Assembly: GCA_002723295.1 (NCBI GenBank)
Contig: PBNP01000024.1
Coordinates: 1 to 64,000, forward strand
Direction of reading: 5' to 3'
Length of the DNA stretch: 64,000 nt
Origin: Flavobacteriaceae bacterium
Lineage (GTDB): Bacteria; Bacteroidota; Bacteroidia; Flavobacteriales; Flavobacteriaceae
Within the stretch, counting starts at the first letter, position 1; each line of letters starts with the position of its first letter. Below the pieces are notes generated by a model. It worked only from the letters and a program-made list of their open reading frames with translations, did no database searches and was not told where the DNA came from. The position numbers and the translations under genes were made by a program. Positions 30,913 through 41,047 of this stretch are shown here, piece after piece.

Positions 30913-31782
30913 TTAAATTATAATAATTTTGTCCATAATATATATTATCTGAACAAATGTTATATAGAAAATACTAGCATACATTAAATTTTTTGCAGAA
31001 GAGTCATCTCTGTTTTTCATAAGTCTTATACCAAAAAACAAGAAGAATAAGCCTAATAAAAGTACTACTAATCCTCCCATAAAAGAAAGACTTAAACTTC
31101 CAGTGTAAGAACTTATAGGTAATAAGGATATTACTATTGTCCAAACAGAATAAAAAACTATCTGAAAAGCGGTAGCTGTATCTTTTTTTCCTGTTGGCAG
31201 CATTTTAAATCCAGCTTTTTTATAATCCTCATCAAGCATCCACCCAATAGCCCAAAAATGAGGAAACTGCCAAAAAAATTGAAACATAAATAAAACTCCT
31301 GGTTCTATTCCAAAATTTCCTGAATATGCAACCCAGCCTAACATATAAGGAATTGCTCCTGGAATTGCGCCAATAAAAACAGATAATGGAGTTAAAGATT
31401 TTAAAGGAGTATATCCAAAGACATATATTATAATTGCTATTGTTCCAAAAACAGCAGTTTTTAGATTAAGAAAATATAAAGATGTAACTCCAATAATAGT
31501 TAATAGAATCGCAATAATAAGAGCTTGAATATAGGTCATCCTATTTGCTGGAAGTGGCCTATTTAAAGTTCTTTTCATTAGACTATCTTTATTTTTTTCT
31601 AATAATTGGTTGTATACATTTGAAGCCCCTACCATAGCATACCCTCCAATAAATAGAAGAAAAACTGAATTCCAATTAATTATTTCTGCAGCTAAAAAAT
31701 ATCCTGCAAGGGAAGAAAAAACTACACTTAAAGCTAGTCGCATTTTAGTTAGCTGAAAAAAATCACTAAGTGTTAGTTTCAA
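30913..31782 (-). CDS. cyoE: Protoheme IX farnesyltransferase (heme O synthase)
   Basis: GASNVYNQLLEKNKDSLMKRTLNRPLP, YTPLKSLTPLSVFIGAIPGAIPYMLGW. Confidence 0.95.
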   Translation of the reverse strand: MKLTLSDFFQLTKMRLALSVVFSSLAGYFLAAEIINWNSVFLLFIGGYAMVGASNVYNQLLEKNKDSLMKRTLNRPLPANRMTYIQALIIAILLTIIGVTSLYFLNLKTAVFGTIAIIIYVFGYTPLKSLTPLSVFIGAIPGAIPYMLGWVAYSGNFGIEPGVLFMFQFFWQFPHFWAIGWMLDEDYKKAGFKMLPTGKKDTATAFQIVFYSVWTIVISLLPISSYTGSLSLSFMGGLVVLLLGLFFLFFGIRLMKNRDDSSAKNLMYASIFYITFVQIIYIMDKIIII

Positions 31783-31819
31783 TTATTTTGAATTAAATCG
31801 TTTGCAAAGATAGTTCAAC

Positions 31820-31847
31820 AAAAAATCCCGACTATAATTGTCGGGAT
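31820..31847 (-). terminator. Intrinsic terminator downstream of tonB
   Basis: Perfect 8-bp stem atcccgac/gtcgggat followed by T-run on the minus strand. Confidence 0.8.
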
Positions 31848-31852
31848 AAATT

Positions 31853-32560
31853 TTAGTTTAATTTAAAGGTTATTGGAATTGAAAAGGGAACTCGAACTGC
31901 TCTCCCCCTCTGTTTGCCAGGTGTCATTCTTGGTAGTTTAGCAATTATTCTCTCTGCTTCATTTTCTAAATTTTTATCTGGACCTCTCATTCTAATGCTT
32001 CCTATAGTTCCATCCTTATTAATAATAAAGCTAACATAAACCCTTCCTTGAATACCCATTTCTTGAGCTATATCAGGGTATCTGAAGTTTTTTTTAATAT
32101 GTTTATTTATTTGTTGTTGAAAACAACTGCGTCTTTCAGATTTTTTCACTCCTTCACAACCAGGATAAATTGGAACATCTTCAATAACAGCAAAAGGAAC
32201 ATCAACATCATCAAACTCATCCTCTATCTCAATGTCCTCAATTTCAACAATTTCTTCTTGATCAGTCTCTGTAGATTCAATAACTGTTTCTTCTACTTCC
32301 TCCTCATCTTCAACAACTTCAATTACTTCTGGAGCAGGAGGTGGTGGAGGTGGAGGTGGTGGAGTCTTAATTTGTTCTGTTATAGGTATATCTTCATCAT
32401 CATCATCATCAACACTTAAAGCTTCGTAATCATATGTTCTTGCATAAGTTTTCCATTCAATAGCTCGCCATGTAATTAGTAATATTAAGCTTAGGCCTAT
32501 AACAAAAAATAATGAGCTATTTTTTGAAAGATCAGCTTTTGGATTTTTTTTGGGTTGCAT
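31853..32560 (-). CDS. tonB: Energy transducer TonB
   Basis: N-terminal TM, poly-Pro/acidic spacer, C-terminal GRVYVSFIINKDGTIGSIRMRGPD...VPFSIPITFKL. Confidence 0.9.
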   Translation of the reverse strand: MQPKKNPKADLSKNSSLFFVIGLSLILLITWRAIEWKTYARTYDYEALSVDDDDDEDIPITEQIKTPPPPPPPPPAPEVIEVVEDEEEVEETVIESTETDQEEIVEIEDIEIEDEFDDVDVPFAVIEDVPIYPGCEGVKKSERRSCFQQQINKHIKKNFRYPDIAQEMGIQGRVYVSFIINKDGTIGSIRMRGPDKNLENEAERIIAKLPRMTPGKQRGRAVRVPFSIPITFKLN

Positions 32561-32645
32561 GATTTAAGTGTTTAAAGATGCTAATCTAAAAAAAAATGTA
32601 AAAATAACCTCAATTAAACAAGTATTGTTACCAGATTTATTTATT

Positions 32646-33050
32646 TTAATCATGATTAATTAATTTTTTATACCCACTAGAATCCAAAAGTTCATTTATT
32701 TCTTCTGGATTAGAAATCTTTATTTTAATCATCCAACCATTAGTATATGGTTGACTATTAACTAGTTCTGGGTTCGATTCTAAGTCTTCATTCAAAGATT
32801 CTACAGTACCTGAAATGGGCATGAAAAGATCGGATACTGTCTTAACAGCTTCTACAGTCCCAAAAACCGCTTCTCTTTCTAATTTTTCACCTAGAGTTTC
32901 TATTTCTACGTAGACAATGTCACCTAATTCACTCTGGGCAAAATGAGTTATTCCAACCGTAGCAGTCTCTCCATCTATAGAAACCCATTCATGATCTTTT
33001 GTATATTTTAAATTTTCCGGAATATTCATTAATATAATTTTTGAAAACAA
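32646..33050 (-). CDS. gcvH: Glycine cleavage system H protein
   Basis: YTKDHEWVSIDGETATVGITHFAQSELGDIVYVE; lipoylation region FGTVEAVKTVSDL. Confidence 0.96.
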   Translation of the reverse strand: MFSKIILMNIPENLKYTKDHEWVSIDGETATVGITHFAQSELGDIVYVEIETLGEKLEREAVFGTVEAVKTVSDLFMPISGTVESLNEDLESNPELVNSQPYTNGWMIKIKISNPEEINELLDSSGYKKLINHD

Positions 33051-33079
33051 ATTTAATTGTTTAGTATTATTTTCATCAC

Positions 33080-36000
33080 TTAATTTCCAAAATTATATCT
33101 AATTGTTATACCAGATCGAATTGTAGTTTGAGGAAAAGCGGTAGATATTACAAATTCAGAAAAGTTGTGGTCATAAAATAATAAAGCAGTTAAATTTCTT
33201 GATAAAGAATAATCAGAACTAAATTTTATTGAAAGTTGAGTTTGACCAGCTGTAACTTGATTATTATTATACTCTAAATTCCTTAATACAGTTAGATTTT
33301 TACGATAAGAAACATCAGCTTTTATATTTAAATCTCCGCTTAAAGATGATCTTTTTCCACCTATTCGTGTGACCATTCTAACATCTTTAACCCTATAACC
33401 TAAGCCTAAAATAAATTCATTTCCAGATGATTCAGTTAATAAACTATTATCAAGGCTTAATGATAAGGCTCTATCTTTTTTGAATTCAGCTAGAAACCTA
33501 AATGAATTTTTAAATTCAAGATCTAATCGGATTAGCGGATTAAATTGTTCAACTAAATTAATATTTGAATATATTTTTTCTGTTATAATATTTCCTGCAC
33601 CATCTAATTTTTGAGGTAAAATAGGGTCAAAATCTAAGTTAGACTGAAAATTATTTAATGTAAAACTAGCTCTATATGCATGAGAAAGAGTAAATCTTTC
33701 AAACACCTTTTTAAATGATGATAAATTACTTAGTCCTGTATACTTTAAATTCCAATTAGGCAAAGGTTTTCTATTTATTGGATTTAAATCAATTTTATTT
33801 GGGTCTATCCCTGAATAAGCAGATATAAATGCTCCTATCAAAACTAATTGATGGTTCTTTCCAAAACCATATGGAAATCCATCTGAATCTACTTCATTAT
33901 TAGTAACTGAATTGATTTCAACTAATCTATTAGAAATAATGATTCTATTATTTCTAAATTTTTCAAAAATTGGATTGTTTACATCCTCCAATTTATCAAA
34001 AGCTGTCTTTATAAGAATTGTTGAAGTTCCAAAATTTCCGTAAATATTAGGATTCAATGGAATATAATCTGAATTTTCCAATCTAAAGTTTTCAGATTTA
34101 TTCTCGGAATAGTTTCTGTCAATATTTAAATCAACAACTAAATCTTTAAATGGAGACCATTGTGTAGAAATATTTAAACTGTAATTATGAATCTGATTGA
34201 AAGTCTGGTTAAAATTTGTGAAACTTGTTATCCATCCTTTTTTTGCAGATTCATATCTAATATCTGCCTGACTTCCAAAAGTAAAAGCTGTCGACGGCCT
34301 GTTTGTTCCAAAAAACCCTAAACTAGGTAAGAAGCCAGGTAAAACGGTTCCATTATTTTCAGAATAATTAAACTGTAAGCGTTTTATAGTATTTAGTAAA
34401 TCAACTATACGTTTAATCCTTTTTTTGTTTTTCTGTTTTCTAGATTCTTTTTTCTTGTCTTTAACAATATTATTACCTTGAATAGGCTTTTTATTATCAT
34501 TTAAACCTAGGGTAGAATATAGTTTTTGGAAAGATATTGCTCCTGAAAAAGTCTTGGTGTTAGCATTCTGGACAGTATTCACAATCCCTAGCTTTGATCC
34601 ATCCTCCGACATAACTTCTGCTTGTCCTTCAGGCCCTCTTTGCCAACTAAAATCTCCAGTATAATTATAATTTGCATCAAGAAAACTTAAAAAAGGTATA
34701 AATCTAAATGGTAATTTATAGTTTGCAGAAATAGATTGATTGTAATTATTTGCCTCACCAACATCCCATATATTATCCCATATAGCATTCTTTATTTTGT
34801 TTGATGCAGATGGGTCAAAATTTCTTATAATTCTATTATTATATGCGTTGAAACTAATTCTTAGAGACTTTGTGAGATTATGATTTATTCTATAATTCCA
34901 ATCAAATAAAAAGTTCCGCTGTTCTAGATTTGGAAGACTTAATTGGTTAATTGCATCAATCCCTTCAGTATAAATTTCTCTAAATCTTTGTGTTCTAAAA
35001 CTTCTATTAATATTTGTTGTAATTGACAAGCTACTTGGAATAGGGCTAAAGTTTAATTCTTTTAGCCATTGCCAATAATTCTTTTGGTTTAACTTCTTGA
35101 TTTTGGAAAATGGTTTAATTTCAAAAGAAGAAAAACTATATGAATAATTTACTGCAAGTAATAAGTCTAAATGTTTTTGATCTTCTATTTCATAATCATG
35201 ATGTAACATTTCATTATATGCATAGGAAAAGTCAAAATTCTCTGGACTATAAATACGTTTTTTGTTTTCATTGAAACTTATTTTTCTAACCCCTATTAAA
35301 CTTATACTTTTTCTCTTTGTATAATCAATTGCCTGACTTTTAATAGAATCTCTTTGAGAACTTCTTGTTGAAGTGTCTAATCTATCTTTCAATAGAATAT
35401 CTTGGTAAAATGGATCATATTCAGGCGTAATGTTTGTTTCTCCTAACCCTATATTTAATGGTAATATTATTCCCCATTTTTTTGGCAAAACTTTTCCTAA
35501 ATTAAATTCGGAGACTAAATCAAATTGAGAAATTGCCTCTCTATTACTCTGGTTAGGTGATTGATCAATATTGCCAAATCCTATAGTAGAGAATTTTCCA
35601 TTAGCTGAAAATGATCCTAAGTCAGTAATGTTTAAATCCATTGATCCCGTTGCAGCCCAGCCACCTTGTGATTCAATACCTGAAATACGGAGCTCATTAA
35701 ACCAAACTTCACCAGAGAGTGTTTCTGACAAATTCTCTGATGGATTTTTAACTCCTATCATAATATTCCTTATAGTACCAAGAGAGGGGTTCCCTTTAAC
35801 AACAAATTTATACTTCTTGATTCCTGGCAATTGACTAATTGGTTTAAATTCTTCAATTCTATTTAAGTTTTCATCAAAATATATTGCATCTCCAAAATTG
35901 TTGTATTGTAAAGATTTAGCTTTAAGTTTTGCTAAAAGATTCAGGGAAACCTCAATTGAATTACTCTCTGGTATCCAAACAGCTTCTGGACTAAATTTAT

Positions 36001-39000
36001 TAGAAGTCTCAGAGTTATATTCAGTAGGCTTAAGAGGTATTTCAATTTGATAATAATTGTCCTTATAATCAGTTCCTAGTCTAATGAATGCTACTATTCT
36101 ATTATCAAATGATTCTGAAGAACCTTCGCCTGGAAGCTTTGGTTCTCCTGGAATTGATTCTGCATGAAGGAACATTCTGATCTTTTCATATTGCCTCATA
36201 TCCAATTCTATATTTTTAAAAATTCCTCTATAATCCATAGGTTGCAAATCGAATACTCTAAATGAGAGTGATTGCTCATTTTGTCTAATTATAGTGTTAT
36301 TATTATTAATCTGTTCGCGTTGGATTGAAGGTGGTAAAACGTAATTGATTGGTATCCTGTTTTCATTCTCAAGAATGTTAACTGTACTTATATCAACTCT
36401 TGTATTATTATTATCAACAATTTTTTCATTTAGTGATTTATTAAATCTTCTCCAATCTCCCCTAACTAAGTCTAATGTTCCAAATCTAAAAACAACTGGC
36501 TGATCAAAGCCACTTAAAACCATTCTCATAAATCTCATTGACCTTAAATCTTGAATGTTATTTACTGCCTCAAAATAATCTGAAAAAGATGAAGATTGAT
36601 AATATTCCTTTCTAATAGGAATTTTGAATTGAATCCAGCGTGTTGTTAAATCTTTTCCATTTGGTAAATTTATTTTCACATTTTCTCTTACATCTGTTAT
36701 AAATGGATGATTTCCTACGGTCATTGAGCTTGAAATTGGTACTCTATATTCAAAATAGCTGTCTATAGTATTCATGCTTTGATCACGATTTATGTCCTCA
36801 GTATCTGGTTCAGTTGTATTCCCTCTTTCTGTATTTGAAAAAGCTATAGGGGAATTCCCTTCTGTCCCATTATAATTTTTGTATCTATCTAATATATTTC
36901 CTTCAGCAGAAACAAAAAATTGATAGTTATCCCCTGCAGGATCCTCTAAAGGTCCATTTGTATATATATTTCTTTCTTCAATATCATTCAAACCATCAAG
37001 GCCAACATCCTGTAAAACTCTATCTTGCTCAATAGTATTAAAGGCATATAAAAGTGATTGAACAGCCGGAACTTGTCCCCAACTTGTATTATGAATTAGA
37101 TTTCCATCATTAGATCCTGGAAGACCATTTTCATATTGTTTTCTTCCGTCTTTTAAAATATCTTCAGATATATTTCCTAAATGGAAAACTAATTGTCCCA
37201 ATTGACCAGTATTACTCTCTATTTCAGAAAAAGTGTCTAAAAGCCAAAACTCTATAAACTCAACATTAGATTGCTCAAAATTTGTAGAGCTTAGTGGCCT
37301 AGTAATACTTGCCCAATTTTGTTTTAAATCTAAATTAAATTCCTGATTACTAGAATTATTATAAGGTCCTTTTTCATCTGGATAATATGCCAAATCAAAT
37401 GTAGATTGAACAGTAGTTGTGCCTTGAACTAAATCTTGTTCTGGAAATATTTCATTTATAAATATTCTTCTAGTTTTGTTTAAAGAAATATCGTTATTAT
37501 TAATCCCTCCAGGTCTACTTTCTGTATAAAAGACAGGATCTATTGAATACCAAGCTAATTTTGCTCTTCCAAATCCAGCACTTATATCATTATTTATTTT
37601 TTCCGATCCCTTGTAATTTTTGAATGGAACGCTTCCTAATCTCCAGGAATTAAAACCTTTTATATCAATGTTTGTTTGAGCTCCTTCAAAATCATCAATA
37701 TAAACATTTGTCTCTCCATCTAACTTTGTGTTTCGAGGATTTCCAGAAATTAATGAAGCTACTTCTCCCCTAAAAGAAAGAATTGAAGGGATATCTGATT
37801 GAAGTGCTGGAATTTTATTTATTAATCTATTAATAAAAGGCATTTCTGTTGAAAAATTAGTATTAAAACCAATCATCGTGTTATTAACTGGCTCAGTCCC
37901 ATAATTGGCTTTTTGAGTTAATGGTCTTTCACTTAAATTCATTAAAGTTCCACCAACTGCAACATTTTCACTAATTTGATGATCAATATTTATTCCTGCA
38001 AAACGTCTATTTTGTTGATTAAAAAAAGAGTTATTCTCAACTGAAATAGAAATTGGTACATTTGAAGCTTTAAGACTAGGATCCAAAATATTTACTCTTC
38101 CAATCTCATAATTTACTGTATAGTCTATCCCTTCTGATAATATCCTACCACCTGCATTTACTACAACTGATCCTCTTGGAATATTAAATGCCCCAACAGA
38201 AATCCCATCACTTTCACTAGATGTATACCTTCCTTTTAATTGAAATTTGTTTTTCTCAGAATATTCAAATGCTGCAGCTTTTGTTAAAGAATACATTTCT
38301 TTAAATACATATTTCTTTTGATTTTCATTAAATGTTTGTTCTTGTTCATAATCCTCTAACGAATTAGAGATAAACAGTTTGAATAAAAATTCTCCAAAAG
38401 GCTCAACTTTAGGAAAAATAATACGTCCAGAATTAGGTTCAATTGTAATTCCAGGTATATAGTCAAAAAAACCATCTCCATCTGGTACCGGGTCTTTATA
38501 AATGTTAAGCTTATCTAAGCCAAAAGTTCTAATAAGGGTCTGATTGTCAATACTTTCTGGCCAAATGCTTTCATCAATAGGATTCAAATAATTAATTGGA
38601 GATGGGTCTGTATATAATATGTTTAACCTGAAATCTTCTTCTTCCAAATTAAAAGCACCTGTATTATATATATTTTTCATCATTAAATCCCATACTGGCT
38701 GTGTTACATCTGTCAAATTACTTTTCAATAATTTAGTTACTAAGCTATTATTTTGAATATTAGATTCAGAATTTTCAGAACTAGACAATGTTGTACCTGG
38801 TAAACTTCCATTAGCAAACTCACCAACTTGATAAACTTTTCCATTATAAGTATATTGGAAAGCAACCGCCAACACTTCATCATTACTTAGTCTTTGGTTT
38901 AATGATATATAACCTAATTGAGGATGAAAATTATATTCATTTGAATTTAATTTTCTTGCACTTTCTAAAACAGCATAGTCTATACCTTCTTTAAAAAAGG

Positions 39001-40459
39001 CTTGCTGATTACCAAAGCCTTCCTGAACAGATGAAATATCTCTAATTTCATCTGTTAAGATTCCACCGTTATTAATATTTTGAGGATTTAAATTATTTGA
39101 TTCATTGTCAGGTAAAATTCCAGAAGAACTTGGAGTGAAAAAATTTTCGAGCTCATTCCCTAACTTTGTGTTTTCTGGTATAGCCTCCCCCAAATCTTGA
39201 AAAGCAATAATATTCCTAATATTTTGAATCTGAGATCCTCTGTTAGTAACCCAGACTTCAATTCTATTAATTTGAACATTAGAATTTATGTATGGAAAAG
39301 ATTGAAGTGCATTATCATATTGATCTCTAAAAAATTGACTCAAAAAATAGTGCCTATCTTCCTCATAGTCTAAGGCAAAAACTTCAAAATTTTGAATTTT
39401 CCCCCCACCCTGGGTTACTATTTGCTGTGACTGAGATCGTTGTTCTGAAAACACACCAGTTACTTTTGTCTTTCCAAACTTCAAATCAGTTCGAACTCCA
39501 AATAAACTCTGTGCGCCCTGAATTAAATTACTATTTAAAGGCATACTTATATTACCTATATCAATATTTTGTAGTATTCCATCTTCAGTTACTTTTCCAT
39601 CTAAAAAGTCAGCAACATCATTACCCAATGCATTAGGATTATCTGAATATGTTTGACCTCTATTTCTAAGTTCTTGAATTTTTTGTTTAGCATCATCAAT
39701 CTGCATTTTAGCTCCTACAACTTGTTCTTCTAGATCTCCAAGACGATTTATTAATGAGTTTTGATTCCCTCTATTAATTTGTTCCGTAAATCTATATGCC
39801 TCTTCAATCTTTGGAGGATTAAACTGAATTTTAATTAAGTTTTGAAAATCAAATGTTGATTCAGTATCATAATTTGCAGTCAATAGTAATCGTTCTCCAA
39901 TTTCTCCTAAAAGACTTAAACTTATCCTTTGATCAAAATCAAATCCAAAATTACTTCTATTTTGAGGAGAAGCAGCAGGATTATCATTTTTTTGATATCT
40001 AACTCCTAAATCTATCCCTACAGAACCCTGGGGTTGAATATTTACAATATCACTTCCAAAAATAGACTGAAAATATTTGTTGTTAATATAAAGTTCCGGA
40101 AGAAGATTTTTTTGAGATTCTTCTAATTCAGATAAACCTCCAACTCCACTTATCGATAATATCTTCTGTTTAAAATATTCCTTTAAACTTTCTGATAATA
40201 ACCATTCTTCATACTCCTTAGGTGATAAAACTAAAGGAATGTCAATAGGATATTCTCCTATGGTTTCAGATAAATAATATTTATCGGTAATATAATCATA
40301 GGAGTACATTTTTTTAATTATAGAAGAAATAGGAAGACTTAGTTTACCCAAATCTTGATTTGAAGATTCTTTATCTATTTGACCATAAGAATTCATACCC
40401 ATTAATATTAGAAATATAAGGGTATACCTAATAAAATTACTAAACAAACGTGTATTCAA
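33080..40459 (-). CDS. sprA: T9SS outer-membrane translocon SprA/Sov
   Basis: 2459 aa; GFNSWRLGSVPFKN, repeated SprA modules; gene order with ruvA and malic enzyme. Confidence 0.95.
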   Translation of the reverse strand: MNTRLFSNFIRYTLIFLILMGMNSYGQIDKESSNQDLGKLSLPISSIIKKMYSYDYITDKYYLSETIGEYPIDIPLVLSPKEYEEWLLSESLKEYFKQKILSISGVGGLSELEESQKNLLPELYINNKYFQSIFGSDIVNIQPQGSVGIDLGVRYQKNDNPAASPQNRSNFGFDFDQRISLSLLGEIGERLLLTANYDTESTFDFQNLIKIQFNPPKIEEAYRFTEQINRGNQNSLINRLGDLEEQVVGAKMQIDDAKQKIQELRNRGQTYSDNPNALGNDVADFLDGKVTEDGILQNIDIGNISMPLNSNLIQGAQSLFGVRTDLKFGKTKVTGVFSEQRSQSQQIVTQGGGKIQNFEVFALDYEEDRHYFLSQFFRDQYDNALQSFPYINSNVQINRIEVWVTNRGSQIQNIRNIIAFQDLGEAIPENTKLGNELENFFTPSSSGILPDNESNNLNPQNINNGGILTDEIRDISSVQEGFGNQQAFFKEGIDYAVLESARKLNSNEYNFHPQLGYISLNQRLSNDEVLAVAFQYTYNGKVYQVGEFANGSLPGTTLSSSENSESNIQNNSLVTKLLKSNLTDVTQPVWDLMMKNIYNTGAFNLEEEDFRLNILYTDPSPINYLNPIDESIWPESIDNQTLIRTFGLDKLNIYKDPVPDGDGFFDYIPGITIEPNSGRIIFPKVEPFGEFLFKLFISNSLEDYEQEQTFNENQKKYVFKEMYSLTKAAAFEYSEKNKFQLKGRYTSSESDGISVGAFNIPRGSVVVNAGGRILSEGIDYTVNYEIGRVNILDPSLKASNVPISISVENNSFFNQQNRRFAGINIDHQISENVAVGGTLMNLSERPLTQKANYGTEPVNNTMIGFNTNFSTEMPFINRLINKIPALQSDIPSILSFRGEVASLISGNPRNTKLDGETNVYIDDFEGAQTNIDIKGFNSWRLGSVPFKNYKGSEKINNDISAGFGRAKLAWYSIDPVFYTESRPGGINNNDISLNKTRRIFINEIFPEQDLVQGTTTVQSTFDLAYYPDEKGPYNNSSNQEFNLDLKQNWASITRPLSSTNFEQSNVEFIEFWLLDTFSEIESNTGQLGQLVFHLGNISEDILKDGRKQYENGLPGSNDGNLIHNTSWGQVPAVQSLLYAFNTIEQDRVLQDVGLDGLNDIEERNIYTNGPLEDPAGDNYQFFVSAEGNILDRYKNYNGTEGNSPIAFSNTERGNTTEPDTEDINRDQSMNTIDSYFEYRVPISSSMTVGNHPFITDVRENVKINLPNGKDLTTRWIQFKIPIRKEYYQSSSFSDYFEAVNNIQDLRSMRFMRMVLSGFDQPVVFRFGTLDLVRGDWRRFNKSLNEKIVDNNNTRVDISTVNILENENRIPINYVLPPSIQREQINNNNTIIRQNEQSLSFRVFDLQPMDYRGIFKNIELDMRQYEKIRMFLHAESIPGEPKLPGEGSSESFDNRIVAFIRLGTDYKDNYYQIEIPLKPTEYNSETSNKFSPEAVWIPESNSIEVSLNLLAKLKAKSLQYNNFGDAIYFDENLNRIEEFKPISQLPGIKKYKFVVKGNPSLGTIRNIMIGVKNPSENLSETLSGEVWFNELRISGIESQGGWAATGSMDLNITDLGSFSANGKFSTIGFGNIDQSPNQSNREAISQFDLVSEFNLGKVLPKKWGIILPLNIGLGETNITPEYDPFYQDILLKDRLDTSTRSSQRDSIKSQAIDYTKRKSISLIGVRKISFNENKKRIYSPENFDFSYAYNEMLHHDYEIEDQKHLDLLLAVNYSYSFSSFEIKPFSKIKKLNQKNYWQWLKELNFSPIPSSLSITTNINRSFRTQRFREIYTEGIDAINQLSLPNLEQRNFLFDWNYRINHNLTKSLRISFNAYNNRIIRNFDPSASNKIKNAIWDNIWDVGEANNYNQSISANYKLPFRFIPFLSFLDANYNYTGDFSWQRGPEGQAEVMSEDGSKLGIVNTVQNANTKTFSGAISFQKLYSTLGLNDNKKPIQGNNIVKDKKKESRKQKNKKRIKRIVDLLNTIKRLQFNYSENNGTVLPGFLPSLGFFGTNRPSTAFTFGSQADIRYESAKKGWITSFTNFNQTFNQIHNYSLNISTQWSPFKDLVVDLNIDRNYSENKSENFRLENSDYIPLNPNIYGNFGTSTILIKTAFDKLEDVNNPIFEKFRNNRIIISNRLVEINSVTNNEVDSDGFPYGFGKNHQLVLIGAFISAYSGIDPNKIDLNPINRKPLPNWNLKYTGLSNLSSFKKVFERFTLSHAYRASFTLNNFQSNLDFDPILPQKLDGAGNIITEKIYSNINLVEQFNPLIRLDLEFKNSFRFLAEFKKDRALSLSLDNSLLTESSGNEFILGLGYRVKDVRMVTRIGGKRSSLSGDLNIKADVSYRKNLTVLRNLEYNNNQVTAGQTQLSIKFSSDYSLSRNLTALLFYDHNFSEFVISTAFPQTTIRSGITIRYNFGN

Positions 40460-40465
40460 ACGCGT

Positions 40466-41047
40466 TTATAATTTATTCAAGGCCAGCTTAATTAATTCTT
40501 CTATTGAAGTCTCAGAATGACTTTGAATTAGGTTATCAATAACTTTTTCAGAATTTCTTCGATTGTATCCAAGAACCTCTAAAGCTGATAACGTTTCTTC
40601 TTTAGTTGTATTGTTTGATTTTTGATGAATTTGTTCAATTCCATAAAGGTTATTTACCTTGTCTTTTAATTCAATTATTAAACGTTGTGAAGTTTTTAAC
40701 CCAATCCCTTTGACTCCTTTAATCCTATTAAAATCTTCATCTAATATTGCTCTCTTAACTTCTTCTGGAGTTAAAGAAGAAAGCATTGTTCTTGCTATAC
40801 TAGTGCCTATGCCAGATACACTAATTAATAATCTAAAAACTGATCGTTCTAATTCAGTTGCAAAACCAAATAAAACATGGGCATCTTCACGAATTTGCAA
40901 ATGAGTAAATAATTTAATTTTTTCTTCATCCTTAATTTGGCCAAAAGTATATAATGAAATGTTAACCTCATAGCCAACTCCTTGACAATCTATCACCAAA
41001 TGAGTTGGGGTTTTTTCAACCAAAGCTCCTTTTAATTGAGTTATCAT
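40466..41047 (-). CDS. ruvA: Holliday junction branch migration protein RuvA
   Basis: MITQLKGALVEKTPTHLVIDCQGVGYEV, GIGTSIARTMLSSL, GIGLKTSQRLIIELKDK. Confidence 0.96.
   Translation of the reverse strand: MITQLKGALVEKTPTHLVIDCQGVGYEVNISLYTFGQIKDEEKIKLFTHLQIREDAHVLFGFATELERSVFRLLISVSGIGTSIARTMLSSLTPEEVKRAILDEDFNRIKGVKGIGLKTSQRLIIELKDKVNNLYGIEQIHQKSNNTTKEETLSALEVLGYNRRNSEKVIDNLIQSHSETSIEELIKLALNKL

Noticed and set aside
32391-32412. (TCA)n microsatellite in tonB
   Set aside because: Encodes an Asp run in the acidic spacer; in-frame trinucleotide, no frameshift potential.
32048-32419. Antisense 123-aa ORF over tonB (FNNFNYFWSRRWWRWRWWSLN)
   Set aside because: Low-complexity mirror of the poly-Pro/acidic TonB spacer; not a plausible protein.
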